A stretch of DNA of 64,000 nt from Branchipolynoe longqiensis (GCA_030323885.1 CM059198.1:63452917-63516916); one strand, 5' to 3'; counted from the first letter of the stretch, positions 1-10,065 are shown. Translations and numbers: made by a program. The notes: a model not told the origin generated them from the sequence alone.

Positions 1-27
1 CAGAGATATATTTTTATATATACAATA

Positions 28-431
28 ACCGGGCGCCGTCGTCTGATCGGTAGAGCGTGGGCCTCGCGTGCGGAAGGTCGGGAGTTCAGGTTCCCAGTCG
101 AGTCAAACCAATGACTTTAAAATTGATTCGTTGCTGTCGCTTCTTAGCCAGGCGCTCGGCATTGTTAGGATAGAGCAATGACTGGTCAGCTCAGTGTCAG
201 GATACTGGGACTGAGTGGGACATTGATTGGTTTGTGGTGCCGGCAGACTGAGTTCCCAGTGGGGAAGCACTATAAAGTCACTGTGAGTGTGCACTGTCAC
301 AAGTCGGTTTGTTTAATGACCCCCCTAGCACACTAAGTAGACATCGGCTCTTGGGGGAGAAGTTGGTACCCGTCCTGATATGTCCTAAAATGTTGCTAGG
401 ACGTAAAACAACAACGACCAACCAACAACTA
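28..431 (+). mobile_element. SINE-A copy, head type 2
   Basis: Tail-complete copy of the dominant SINE. The head (about 28-105) is tRNA-like, with an A-box-like stretch around the words CGGTAGAGCGTGG. The shared body starts at the GAGTCAAACCAATGACTT motif. The tail reads TTGCTAGGACGTAAAACAAC. About 60 bp of unrelated sequence is inserted near 306-363, between the CAAGTCGGT and GGTACCCGTCC body motifs. The Pol III origin is inferred from the head; LINE-mediated mobility is inferred from target duplications seen in other copies. Confidence 0.85.
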
Positions 432-502
432 TTTAAAATACCTTCTTGGTGGCAGAGGGTCAGGGTCGGAGAAGGAGACTTCACTAATCATATGCCTTCA
501 GT

Positions 503-523
503 TTAAAGCTGCATAATCCAATG
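503..523 (+). mobile_element. MITE-M terminal fragment
   Basis: Only the TTTAAAGCTGCATAATCC end of MITE-M is present. SINE-B starts directly after it, so this may be an old MITE cut by the SINE-B insertion. Confidence 0.5.
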
Positions 524-1045
524 AAAGTGTAGTGGTCTGCACTGACCTCTCAGGCAAGGAGCCACATAGACAGGTAGGCGTGGGTAGTATGGTGATATCA
601 GGGAGCCTATGTGGTGTAATGGTTAGCAAACTGACCCGGAATGCAAAGAGATGTGGGTTCGAGTCCTGCTCTAGGTGCAATATTTCCCATTTTCATCACA
701 CCCATGACACTGGTTGCCGTGACCGTGATCATGTACAAGCTACACGCTGGATGGTTGGTGAACCTACCCTGTGTATGTATGTGTAATTGCATTGCCTGTA
801 TGTATGTAACTGTGAGCATTAAATGACCATTTAAAAGACTTACAATTCCAGGGGGACGAGTGTCGTTGTCTGCGCTCACCTCTCAGGCATGGAGCCGCAT
901 AGACAGGTAGGCGTGGGTAGTATGGTAATATCAGGGAGCTTAGGTGGTGTAATGGTTAGCATACTGGCCCAAAATGCAAAGAGATGTGTGTTCGAGGCCC
1001 GCTCTAGGCGCAATATTTCCCATTTTCATCACCCCCATGACACAA
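524..1045 (+). mobile_element. SINE-B tandem dimer
   Basis: Two direct units with period 333 bp (CAGGTAGGCG at 571 and 904). Each unit has a 5' part (CTGACCTCTCAGGCA), a tRNA-like module with A box GGTGTAATGGTTAGCA and B box GGTTCGAGTCC or a variant, and then ATATTTCCCATTTTCATCA. The first unit continues into a CATGTATG-rich tail. The second stops soon after the tRNA-like module. Confidence 0.8.
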
Positions 1046-1175
1046 GGATCACATTTGTCATTTCAAATCAACACACCCTAACTTAAAACCTGATCCTTCA
1101 TATCCACCTTAGATAGGCCTACTGCTGCACTAATTAAACCTAGATAGTCCGATAGAAGCATCGAGTTTCAAACCG

Positions 1176-1511
1176 GACGCGGTGCCCGAATCGGTAGGGC
1201 GGAGGATTCCAGGGAAAGGTCGGGAGTTTGAATCTCAGCCGAGTCAAACCGATGACTTACATAATTGATAATTGGGGCTACCTAGCCCGGTGGTCGGCAT
1301 TGGTAATATAGGACAATGACTGGTCAGTACAGTAATATGATAATTGGGGTCAGTGGGAAGTCGGGTCATGGCGATAGTAGTCTGTTCTCCAAGTGGAGCA
1401 GCACTATAAAGCCACCATCAGTTCGCACTGCCACAAGTCGGTAGCAGTCCTGATAATATGACCTTAGATGTTGTCGGGGTGGAAAATTCCAACAACCAAC
1501 CAACCAACCAG
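1176..1511 (+). mobile_element. SINE-A copy, head type 2, CCAACCAAC tail
   Basis: The head begins CGGACGCGGTGCCCGAATCG and the body follows from about 1240. The tail is of the second type, ATTCCAACAACCAACC, rather than AACAACAACAAAC. The copy lies between the plus-strand and minus-strand SINE-B arrays. Confidence 0.85.
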
Positions 1512-1514
1512 ATA

Positions 1515-1590
1515 TTAAAGTTGCATAGTCCACTGGTTTTGAGTTTCTGTCATGTTTCTGAGATAAATATATTAAATTGATTGTTATTGT
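1515..1590 (-). mobile_element. MITE-M, first piece
   Basis: TTAAAGTTGCATAGTCC is the MITE-M terminus. The copy breaks at 1590, where SINE-B begins, and resumes at 2406-2428 with TTATTATCTACC. TTATT at 1584-1588 and at 2406-2410 may be the target duplication of the SINE-B insertion. Confidence 0.75.
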
Positions 1591-2405
1591 CATGGGGGTG
1601 ATGAAAATGGGAAATATTGTGCCTAGAGTGGGACTCGAACCCACATCTCTTTGCATTCCGGGCCAGTGTGCTAACCATTACACCACCTAGGCTCCCTGAT
1701 ATCAATACACTCCCCACGCCTACCTGTCTATGTGGTTACTTGCCTGAGAGGTCAGTGCAGACCACTACACTCGTCCCCTGATTGTAAGTCTTGTAATGCT
1801 TACAATTACATACATACAGGCAATGCACTAACACATACATACACAGGGTAGGTTCAACAACCATACAGCGCAAAGCTTGTACAGGATCCTGATCACGGCA
1901 ACCAGTGTCGTGGGGGTGATGAAAATGGGAAATATTATGCCTAGAGCGGGACTCGAACCCACATCTCTTTGCATTCCGGGCCAGTGTGCTAACCATTACA
2001 CCACCTAGGCTCCCTGATATCAATACACTCCCCACGCCTACCTGTCTATGTGGTTACTTGCCTGAGAGGTCAGTGCAGACCACTACACTCGTCCCCCTGG
2101 AATTGTAAGTCTTGTAATGCTTACAATTACATACATACAGGCAATGCACTAACACATACATACACAGGGTAGGTTCAACAACCATACAGCGCAAAGCTTG
2201 TACAGGATCCTGATCACGGCAACCAGTGTCGTGGGTGATGAAAATGGAAATACTGCGCCTAGAGCGGGACTCGAACCCACATCTCTTTGCATTCCGGGCC
2301 AGTGTGCTAACCATTACACCACCTAGGCTCCCTGATATCAATACACTCCCCACGCCTACCTGTCTATGTGGTTACTTGCCTGAGAGGTCAGTGCAGACCA
2401 CTACA
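1591..2405 (-). mobile_element. SINE-B tandem array, three units
   Basis: The module GCCTAGAG..GGGACTCGAACCC occurs at 1621, 1939 and 2257, an exact period of 318 bp. Each unit carries the reverse-complement A box (TGCTAACCATTACACCACC) and B box. Units differ by few substitutions and small indels, so duplication is probably recent. A 99-codon open frame in two units (1736-2035, 2054-2353) is a by-product of the repeat. Confidence 0.85.
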
Positions 2406-2428
2406 TTATTATCTACCTTACTTTAGGG
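2406..2428 (-). mobile_element. MITE-M, second piece
   Basis: Continuation of the copy at 1515-1590. It is cut again at about 2428 by a headless SINE-A. Confidence 0.6.
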
Positions 2429-2710
2429 ATCGTGAGATCGAACCCTGGTCGAGTCAAACCTATGACTTAGAAATTGATACTTGTTGCTTCCTAGCCTGGC
2501 GCTCGGCATTACTAGGATAGGGCAAGGACTGGTTGGCTCAGTGTCAGGATAATGTGACTGAGTGGGATATCAGGTCATGGTGCTGGTGGCCAGGTATCCC
2601 AGTGGGGCAGCACTATAAAGTCGCCATGAGTGCACACTGTCATAAGTCGGTACCCGTCCTCATATGACCTTAGATGTTGCTAGGACGTAAAACAACAACA
2701 AACAAACAAA
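2429..2710 (+). mobile_element. SINE-A copy, 5' part of head missing
   Basis: Starts inside the head at the B-box region (ATCGAACCCTGGTCGAG) and runs through the full body to the AACAACAACAAACAAAC tail. It is inserted between two MITE-M segments. Confidence 0.8.
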
Positions 2711-3059
2711 CTGCATAGCCCACTGATTTTCAGTTTCTGTCATGTTTCTGAGATCAATATATTAAATTGATTGTGATGATCTACCTTACTTTAGTTGGAA
2801 ATCACTTCTATTTTAAGTGGCTAGCCTTTGAGATATTTGAAGTTTAAACATGCCAAATTACTTTTGGCGAGCACGCTAAAACTCTGATACCATAGGCTTC
2901 TGCAATAGCAGGTTCTGCTAAATCGACTCAGTGTTCCCTTCTATATGGCAACAACTGATTAATACATGCCTCAGTATCTAAGTTAGATATGTGCAATCAA
3001 ATCCAGATAATTGTTTTGGTTTTCAATATTTGGTGCTTCACCGGAGTATGCAGCTTTAA
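2711..3059 (-). mobile_element. MITE-M, near full length
   Basis: Runs from CTGCATAGCCCACTG to AGTATGCAGCTTTAA, matching both termini of the ~357-bp consensus inferred from 52067-52425 and 59117-59472. Only the first few bases at the left end are missing. No coding capacity. Confidence 0.8.
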
Positions 3060-3079
3060 CTCATGTACCAACAATTATT

Positions 3080-3375
3080 GGTGTGAACACGGAGGTGTGT
3101 GTGAGCACTCTGACAGTAGGAGACATGAGGCAGTGAGGATGGAGTTGTCAGGGTGAACTGTGTGGTGGGGGATTGTGGGAGAGTGGCAGAACGGAAATGT
3201 AGCAATGTTTCGTGGGGGGTGGGGGTGGGGGGGGAGGGAGCAGCAGTGGCAGTGTGTGGAGGGTGAGTGGGAGGTAGGTGGGAGAGAGGGTGGGTGTGAT
3301 AGTGGCTGAGAAGGTAAATGGGAGGGTGAGTGGGTGGGGAAGTGAGTGACTCATTTGATGAGGGAGTGTGTGTGA
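3080..3375 (+). repeat. G/T-rich low-complexity tract
   Basis: GTGGG- and GAGTGG-rich DNA with a poly-G core near 3216-3235. The minus-strand frames (128 and 68 codons) are rich in Pro, Thr, Ser and His, as expected of a C-rich simple sequence. Not a gene. Confidence 0.8.
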
Positions 3376-3436
3376 AGCAGAATGGACTGTGGACGAGCGC
3401 TAACGCTGATACCCTGTTCACACAAAGAATGCTCGC

Positions 3437-3592
3437 ATTCACACCTATATTTAGTTTTTTTCCCTAAATGACCAATCCATTCTCCTACCCCTTTTGCACT
3501 GCGCTCTTTGTGAGGCCAAATAAAACATTGAGATAAAAAATACTATTTATATTTCAAATTAAATGATAAACATACGACCTACTTATGGGGAC
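3437..3592. repeat. Unclassified ~155-bp repeat, copy 1
   Basis: Shares ACCAATCCAT, CTACYCCTTT and the downstream order of words (TATTTCAAATYAAA, GACCTACYTA) with 4166-4322. About three quarters identical by eye. SINE-A or simple DNA flanks both copies. Confidence 0.55.
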
Positions 3593-3593
3593 C

Positions 3594-3737
3594 AGATGGG
3601 ATGGCCGAATGAGTTGAGCATCCGGCTCCCGTTTTGGTAGAACCCTGGTCGACTCAAATCAATGACGTACAAATTTATATTTGTCGCTTCCTAACCAGGT
3701 GCTCGGCACTGGTTAGATAGGGCACGCACTGGTTAGA
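3594..3737 (+). mobile_element. SINE-A, 5' part, interrupted
   Basis: Head type 1 (ACCAGATGGGATGGCCGAATGAG) and first half of the body. The body stops after GCACTGGTTAGA, where another repeat is inserted, and resumes at 3994. Confidence 0.8.
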
Positions 3738-3951
3738 TTTTTTGGACTAAATGTATTTTATTCAGCGAATAATGTCTTTTGTCAGCGCCACTGCACTGGT
3801 CTTCCGGACGTTCATTACAATTTGTTGGTACATAAATGAAAATATCAGTTGCAATATTAACCACATGAAAAACCTGTTCGATAATAGAAGCATAATATAA
3901 ATTGACTATTCGTTGTAATAGTAACTGCATACAATTCCAGTTCAACATATG

Positions 3952-3989
<38 letters not shown>

Positions 3990-3993
3990 AGGA
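3738..3993 (-). mobile_element. Insertion with the CCAGTGC hairpin 3' module
   Basis: Read on the minus strand it ends GGAAGACCAGTGC, then GCGCTGACAAAAGA, a GAATAAA signal and poly-A (poly-T at 3738-3743). This is the same terminal module as repeats N and D. The other end runs into a (TA)n tract at 3957-3984. It was inserted into a SINE-A. Confidence 0.65.
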
Positions 3994-4165
3994 TAATGTG
4001 ACAGGATAATGTGACTGAATGGGATATCAGGTCATGGTGCTGGTGGCCTTGTCTCCAAGTGGGGCAGCACTATAGAGTCACCATGAGGGCGTACTGTCGC
4101 AAGTCAGTACCTGTCCTGATATGAACTTAGATGTTGCCAGGACGTAACACTCCAAGAAACCACCA
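3994..4165 (+). mobile_element. SINE-A, 3' part
   Basis: Resumes at GGATAATGTGAC, which is duplicated here (3994 and 4008), and continues to the CCAAGAAACCACCAACC tail. Confidence 0.75.
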
Positions 4166-4322
4166 ACCACATTCACACCACTGTGTATCCCCGATGACCA
4201 ATCCATCGTATCTACTCCTTTACCACTGCCCTCTTTTTATTCTAAAACCAACTAAAACATCGATCAATACTATTGATATTCCAAATCAAACAACACATAT
4301 AAGACCTACATACTTGTGGATG
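4166..4322. repeat. Unclassified ~155-bp repeat, copy 2
   Basis: Partner of 3437-3592. Function unknown. Confidence 0.5.
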
Positions 4323-4344
4323 AGTAATGGTTTCGGATATCAAT

Positions 4345-4415
4345 GGTGATGGGGGAGGGGGGATTGGGGGTTTGGGGGTTTGGGGGTTTGGGGGGGTGGG
4401 GGGGGGGGGGAAGCA
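4345..4415 (+). repeat. (GGGTTTG)n and poly-G tract
   Basis: Consecutive GGGTTTG-type units (4366-4395) run into a long G run. G-quadruplex formation is plausible from composition alone. Confidence 0.75.
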
Positions 4416-4452
4416 TTGCATGGCATTGAACAATACAAATTTCTAGTCGGAT

Positions 4453-6090
4453 GAGGACACATTCTCCCACCCTGCTCTCACCCTCTAATACCATGCTCTC
4501 ATCCTCCCACCCTGCCCTCACCCTCTAATACCCTACTCTCATTCTCCCACCATGCCCTCACCCTCTACTACCCTACTTTCATTATGCCACCATACCCTCA
4601 CCCTCTTCTACCCTACTCTCATTCTCCCACCCTGGCCTCACCCTCTGCTACCCTACTCTCATCCTCCCACCCTGCCCTCACCCTCTGCTACCCTACTCTC
4701 ATCCTCCCACCATGCCAGCACCCTCTGTTACCCTACTCTCATCCTCCCACCATGCTCTCACCCTCTCGTACCTTGCTCTCATCCACCCACCATGCCCTCA
4801 CCCTCTAGCTCTATCCTCCCACCCTGCCTCCTCTCTAACCTACTCTTCTCCCACCCTGCCCTCACCCCTCCACTCCCTACTCTCATTTTCTCACCCTGCC
4901 CGCACCCTCCACTACCCAACTCTCATTCTCCCACCATGCGCTCACCCTCTAATACCCTACTCTCATCCACCCACCATGCCCTCACCCTCTACTACCCTGC
5001 TCTCATCCCCCCACCCTGCCCTCACCCTGTAATACCCTACTCTCATTCTCCCACCGTGCCCTCACCCTTACTACCCTACTCTCACTATGCCACCATTCCC
5101 CCACCCTCTTCTACCCTACTCTCATTCTCCCACCCTGCCCCACCCTCTGCTACCCTACTCTCATCCTCCACCTGCCCCCACCCTCTGCTACCCTACTCTG
5201 ACCTCCACCCTGCCCTCACCCTCTGTTACCCCTACTCTCTTCTGCCACCATGCTCACCCTCTCGTACCCTGCTATTCTCACCAACGCCCTCACCCTCTAT
5301 ACTACCTTCAGCGACCCGCCCTCAAACCACAAACATCTCCTTCTCTGCTCCTCACTCTGTACTCAAAGCGATACCCTACGCTCTTACTCCCACCCAGCCC
5401 TCACCCTCCACTACCCTACTCTCATTGTGGCACCACCCTGCCCCCGCAACTCCTAGTCACAGTATCGTCCCACCACTCAACGTCTGGATTGCGGTCATGA
5501 CATCCCTATACTACCCCCTACTCTCTTCCCACACCTTGGTCCTCACCCTCTACTACCCTACTCTCCTCCCACCCTGCCCTCACCCTCTACTACCCTACTC
5601 TCATTCTCTCACCCTGCCCTCACACTCCACTACCCTACTCTCATTTTCTCACCCTGCCCGCACCCTCCACTACCCAACTCTCATTCTCCCACCATGCGCT
5701 CACCCTCTACTACCCTACTCTCATCCTCCCACCCTGTCCTCACCCTGTACTACCCTACCCTCATTCTCCCACCATTCCCTCACCCTCTACTACCATACTA
5801 TCATTCTCCCACCATGCTCTCATCCTCTACTACCATACTCTCATTCTCCCACCCTGTCCTCACCCTCTACTACCATACTCTCATTCTCCGACCCTGCCCG
5901 CACCCTCTACTACCCTACTATCATTCTCCCACCATGCCCTCACCCTCTACTACCCGACTCTCATCCTCCCACCCTGCCCTCACCCTCTACTACCCTACTC
6001 TCATCATCCCACCCTGCCCTCACCCTCTACTACCCTACTCTCCTCCTCCCACCCTGTCCTCACCCTCTACTACGCTCTTCCATCCCACCC
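4453..6090 (+). repeat. 40-bp CT-rich minisatellite, locus 1
   Basis: About 40 units of 40 bp containing CCCTACTCTCAT, TCTCCCACC and TGCCCTCACCCTCTA. The middle (about 5200-5530) is degenerate. Because 40 is not a multiple of three, one strand is open in several frames, giving a false 546-codon frame at 4552-6192. The same unit occurs in reverse orientation at 18412-18985. Confidence 0.9.
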
Positions 6091-6667
6091 TTCCCTCATC
6101 CATCATCGTCGCATTATCATGTAAATGGTCTTTTAAACATAGGTGTTAGGTTCGATCCCGTGTGTGTTGGGTTCGCCTTGTTGCTATACTAAAACCAATA
6201 TGCAGGTCACATACATCGTCACAACACAAGAGAACAGGGTTTCTGATTCCCAACTTTACTCGTTCTTATTCTGTGTTTAATTATAACTCGATATGCCGTA
6301 TATTTCTTAAACCTATAAATACATATAATATAATAATACAAACATATCTGCAGTTACCCCTAGCGGAGTAAATAGGGCTACCTATTGGCCAACGCTGATC
6401 ACATACGACAAAATTAAACTTGAAGTCCTCAACCATCTATACCCATTGCAGATAACACCGAACAGTGAGAGAGGGAATGCATAGTTGGGGTTTAATGTAC
6501 CAACAACATCAGATGGCAAAAGCAATTAAAAAAAATGTCCCTCTATGTAGAAATATCTATTTACAAATCTACATACATGTATATAGGCAGATATAGGACT
6601 ATATAGGAATCTGTATATATATATACATATATGTTGATCCATAACTATGCATATGCATATATATGAC
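6091..6667. other. Unassigned AT-rich interval
   Basis: No gene, SINE or inverted repeat recognised. ATATAC/ATGCAT simple sequence lies at about 6600-6662. Confidence 0.5.
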
Positions 6668-6902
6668 GAGTTCAGGCGCAAAACCATGTAAGCGCCAATC
6701 CAAAAATTGATATTACCATTGGATTCAAACCCTTAAAAAGTGAATTTTTTTTTTAATTACTACTTTTGTCTTCATTGCTCTATTATCATGTCATCACAAG
6801 AAAAGTGGAATTACTGAGAATTAAAATTATTTTCAGGTACAAATCTTTTATTTTAATTGCATTTTTGAATTGCCGTTTACGTGCTTTTGTTCCTGAACCC
6901 TT
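6668..6902. mobile_element. MITE-K, full copy
   Basis: Imperfect terminal inverted repeats of about 40 bp: GAGTTCAGGCGCAAAACC..GCGCCAATCC at the left, and its inverted counterpart ending CCTGAACCC at the right. The interior is AT-rich with no coding capacity. Copy 2 is at 34090-34320 and a right-end fragment at 49753-49795. Confidence 0.75.
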
Positions 6903-7056
6903 CATATGTATATTGATAACTAGAAGTAGAAAGTAGAATATGTACATAACAATTAGATGGCAGTCAGAGGATATAGTAAACTCTGTATATATATGCCCTC
7001 TAAGGACATTTTGGGAATATAATGCACAAACACCACATTGCTCACATGATCAAAGG

Positions 7057-7345
7057 TTGGCTGGTTGTTGGAGTTTTACGTCCTGGAAACATCTAAGGTC
7101 ATACCAGGATGGGTACCAACTTGTGACAGTGAGCATTCATGTTGACTTTATAATGCTGCCCCACTGGGAGATGAGGCCACCAGCATCAGGACCTGATATC
7201 TCACTCAGTCATATTATCCTGACACCATGCCCACCAGTCCTTACCCTATCCTAATAATGCCGAGGGCCTGGCTAGGAAGCGACAAGTATCAATTTTGTAA
7301 GTCATCGGTTTGACTCGACTGGGAATTGGACTGTCGACGTTCTGC
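7057..7345 (-). mobile_element. SINE-A copy
   Basis: Tail (GGTTGGCTGGTTGTTGGAG) through body to GGTTTGACTCGACTGGGAA. The head beyond about 7315 is degenerate. Confidence 0.85.
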
Positions 7346-7473
7346 ACTGGAGGTCTTCCCTCTACAGATATTTGTGTCTTTCCTAGTGATAACTTCCCAA
7401 ATTTCAATGTACCACAACCACGTTTGTGAAGCTGCACATTAATCATATATAAACCACCATAGCCCAAACACCG

Positions 7474-7972
7474 CGTAAAATATTCCGATATACGGCATAG
7501 GGGGGAATGTGGATGTTCTATTACTGATCGGTGTACGTGACCAGGCACATGTATGTATGTATATATATATATATATGTAAGGGCTGGTGGTGCCTGAGTG
7601 GGATGTAAATAGACATATTGGTGCTGGCAGGTCTGGGTATGATTGCACTCAGGGCCTACACCCTCTGCTGGGATAGGGATCACCACACTCAAAGGTCAAG
7701 TTTGGTGGTGGCCATGGGGGCCATACAGCTTGGTGATGGTGGGCAGCCCACTCATAGCCATGGGGACCAGGAATGCTGGATCCCTATTGGTAGGCCCAAG
7801 AATGCTTGTTTTCCATTGGGGGAAAGGGGTGGGTGATACTCTATAATGAACCCATGTAACCATATAGATAATAAACCAGGGGGCTTGACTCTCTCTTCTT
7901 CTTTACACGTTATACACTTCCTTTCTCTTTGTCTGTATTGATTTCACTATAGCCTGCCTACACAACCACAGA
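7474..7972 (+). mobile_element. LTR-G copy 1
   Basis: Shares TAAAATATTCCGATA at the left. The 3' half has AATAAACCAGGG, then a CT-rich stretch and AGCCTGCCTACACAAC, as in the copies at 16321, 16902, 31318 and 49990. The AATAAA signal and CT-rich segment resemble the R/U5 end of an LTR. A (TA)n tract sits at 7559-7575. The right terminus is replaced by the heptamer repeat. Confidence 0.55.
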
Positions 7973-7974
7973 TT

Positions 7975-8116
7975 CGAGCCTTAAGGCTGCATTCCATATA
8001 CGTGTAATGCGTAATGCGTTATGCATTATGCGTTATGCGTTATGCGTTATGCAAATGCCAGCATTCCATATACGCGTAATGCGTATTGCGTTATGCGTTA
8101 TGCGTTATGCGTTATG
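7975..8116 (+). repeat. (CGTTATG)n heptamer repeat in two blocks
   Basis: Two blocks each start GCATTCCATATACG and continue as GTAATGCG/GCGTTAT heptamers (about 8005-8053 and 8077-8115). Possibly part of a foldback element similar in style to those at 28527 and 60954, but no partner end is seen. Confidence 0.75.
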
Positions 8117-8227
8117 CAGTGAAGTATATAAAAAGTACATGTGTCTATCTATCTGTGTAGATACAGGGATAAAGACTGGGGGCTAGCCTTTGGTCATTTA
8201 GCTAGCCTTTGGTCGTGTAGTTACGAC

Positions 8228-8600
8228 TGTCTGTAATTATCAGTCGCCTCCTCCAGCCTTATATCAATGGACAAATGCGACTGATGCTTTTCTGTTCGCA
8301 CCACCTTGAAGACTGCTTCCTAACAGGTCCGCTGCATAAACCTACATGTTTGCACCGTCCCATTTTTCATATTTCTCATGAAGACCGGCTGTCCATAATT
8401 ATCAGTCGCCTCCTCCAGCCTTATATCAATGGACAAATGCGACTGATGCTTTTCTGTTCGCACCACCTTGTCCCGACTGTCTGTAATTATCAGTCGCCTC
8501 GTCCAGCCTTATATCAATGGACAAATGCGACTGATGCTTTTCTGTTTGCACCACCTTGAAGACTGCTTCCTAACAGGTCCGCTGCATAAACCTACATGTT
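8228..8600 (+). repeat. Tandem hairpin repeat, three ~80-bp copies
   Basis: The segment containing CAGTCGCCTCCTCCAGCC and ending GCGACTGATGC occurs at 8241, 8403 and 8491. Inside each, CAGTCGC and GCGACTG form a 7-bp stem around a loop of about 29 nt. The first and third copies are followed by the same GAAGACTGCTTCCTAAC segment. Confidence 0.8.
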
Positions 8601-8611
8601 AGCCATTTTAC

Positions 8612-8672
8612 AACCGGGCGCGAGCATCGTGTGCGGTAGAGCGTGGGCATCGTGTGCGGGAGTTTGGTTCTT
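8612..8672 (+). mobile_element. SINE-A head fragment, type 2
   Basis: ACCGGGCGCGAGCATCG..GGTAGAGCGTGGGCATCG, then GGGAGTTTGGTTCT. The body is absent. Confidence 0.6.
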
Positions 8673-8759
8673 TAGATATATTTGTATTTGTTTATTTCCG
8701 CATGATCAGTGTACATAGAAGCTGATATTTATGTCAGTAGTGTTTTGCATGAAAAAGGT

Positions 8760-8820
8760 TTGTTTGTTTGTTTGTTTTTGTTTTACGTCCTAGAAACATC
8801 TAAGGTCATATCAGGACGGG
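8760..8820 (-). mobile_element. SINE-A tail fragment
   Basis: (GTTT)n, TTTTACGTCCTAGAAACATC and GGTCATATCAGGACGGGG, followed within 30 bp by a plus-strand SINE-A. Confidence 0.75.
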
Positions 8821-8849
8821 GCCGAAAGCAGAAGTACAATACTTATGAC

Positions 8850-9116
8850 ACGGTCGAGTCAAACCAATGACTCATAAATTTGATACTTGTCGCTTCCTAG
8901 CCTGGCGCTTTGCATTAATAGGATAGGACAAGGACTGGTTAGCTCAGTGTCAGGATAATGTGACTGAGTGGGCTATCAGGTGATAGTGCCAGCAGCCTAA
9001 TTTCTCAGTGGCGCATCACTATACATTCACCATGAGCGTGCACTGTCACAAGTCGGTACCCATCCTGATATAACCTAAGAAGTTGCCAGGACGTGCAACT
9101 CCAACAACCAACCAAC
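8850..9116 (+). mobile_element. SINE-A body and tail
   Basis: Begins at CACGGTCGAGTCAAACC and ends CCAACAACCAACCAAC. The head is missing. Confidence 0.8.
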
Positions 9117-9555
9117 AAATTGTAACCCAAACAAGGTAAGCTCTCCAACCTGATCAATGCAGACTACTATGTGCCAAGTGTACCAAGAAATAACCTAAAT
9201 GAACCTCAATCAAAGTATGAAATAAGCCAGAATCAGACGAAATATTCCACTGAGAATAACTGGAAATAATTAAATTACAGAAAGGGATTTATAATTTTTT
9301 TAAAGAGCTCTACCAGAACTAGGGAATCAATTTAAAATAGTGACTGTGAGCTTTTGGAGTCACAGACCTCGGCGAGATGTGCATTACCCGACACTCAGAA
9401 TGCGCTGCACAGGAAGCTGCACAGGAAGCTGCACAGGAAGCTGCGCAGAAAGCTGCGCAGAAGGCTGCGCAAATTGGCCATGGAGGGCGACACCACCGAG
9501 CGTCTCCCTGATTTGCCAATTAACTGTCGCAGTACGCCGGGGCTTCTTGACACCC
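9117..9555. other. Unassigned, with a short GC-rich tandem
   Basis: No gene recognised. At 9413-9476 an approximately 12-bp unit (GAAGCTGCACAG / GAAGCTGCGCAG) repeats about five times and reads as Lys-Leu-His/Arg-Arg tetrapeptides in one frame. The open frames at 9319-9660 are short and unrelated to known families. Confidence 0.5.
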
Positions 9556-9560
9556 CTTAG

Positions 9561-9811
9561 GATGGTTGTTGGTTGGTTGTTAGAGTTTTACGTCCTGGCA
9601 ACATCTAAGCTAATATCAGGCCGGGTAGTACCAACTTGTGACAATGCCCACTCATGGTGAATTCATAGTGCTGCCCTACTGGGAAATCAGAATCAAGCTG
9701 CCATAACCATGACCTGATATCTGACCCAGTCGCATTATCCTGAAACTGTGCTAACCAGTCCTTGCCATATCCTATTAATGCCAAGCACCAGGCTAGGTAG
9801 CGATAAGTATC
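9561..9811 (-). mobile_element. SINE-A tail and body fragment
   Basis: GGTTGTTGGTTGGTTGTTAG to GCGATAAGTATC. It then switches directly to a plus-strand SINE-A end. Confidence 0.8.
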
Positions 9812-9885
9812 ACAAATCGGTACCCATCCTGATATGACCTTAGATGTTGCTAGGACATAAAACAACAACAAACAAACAAACCTAG
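9812..9885 (+). mobile_element. SINE-A 3' fragment in inverted fusion
   Basis: ACAAATCGGTACCCATCCTG to AACAACAACAAACAAAC, fused head to head with the minus-strand fragment before it. Confidence 0.75.
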
Positions 9886-10065
9886 GCGAACTCCATTGGA
9901 GTGAAATACTTTCGCAGGAGCTTTTTATTTTCATCAATAGTGATCTGATACTCTAAACCGCTTTTAATTATATTTGCTTTGAGAAAGCCCTTTCCCTAAC
10001 CTATGTCAAACTAACCGCTTAGAGAGGTCATTAGGGTGGAATGACCTTGATAACAGAAATACCCA

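Noticed and set aside
524..1020. tRNA genes for the GGTGTAATGGTTAGCA modules
   Set aside because: They lie inside SINE-B units, and no complete acceptor stem is visible.
4552..6192. 546-codon open frame
   Set aside because: It is the 40-bp minisatellite read through. All three forward frames are open and the composition is Pro/Ser/Leu/Thr from the repeat.
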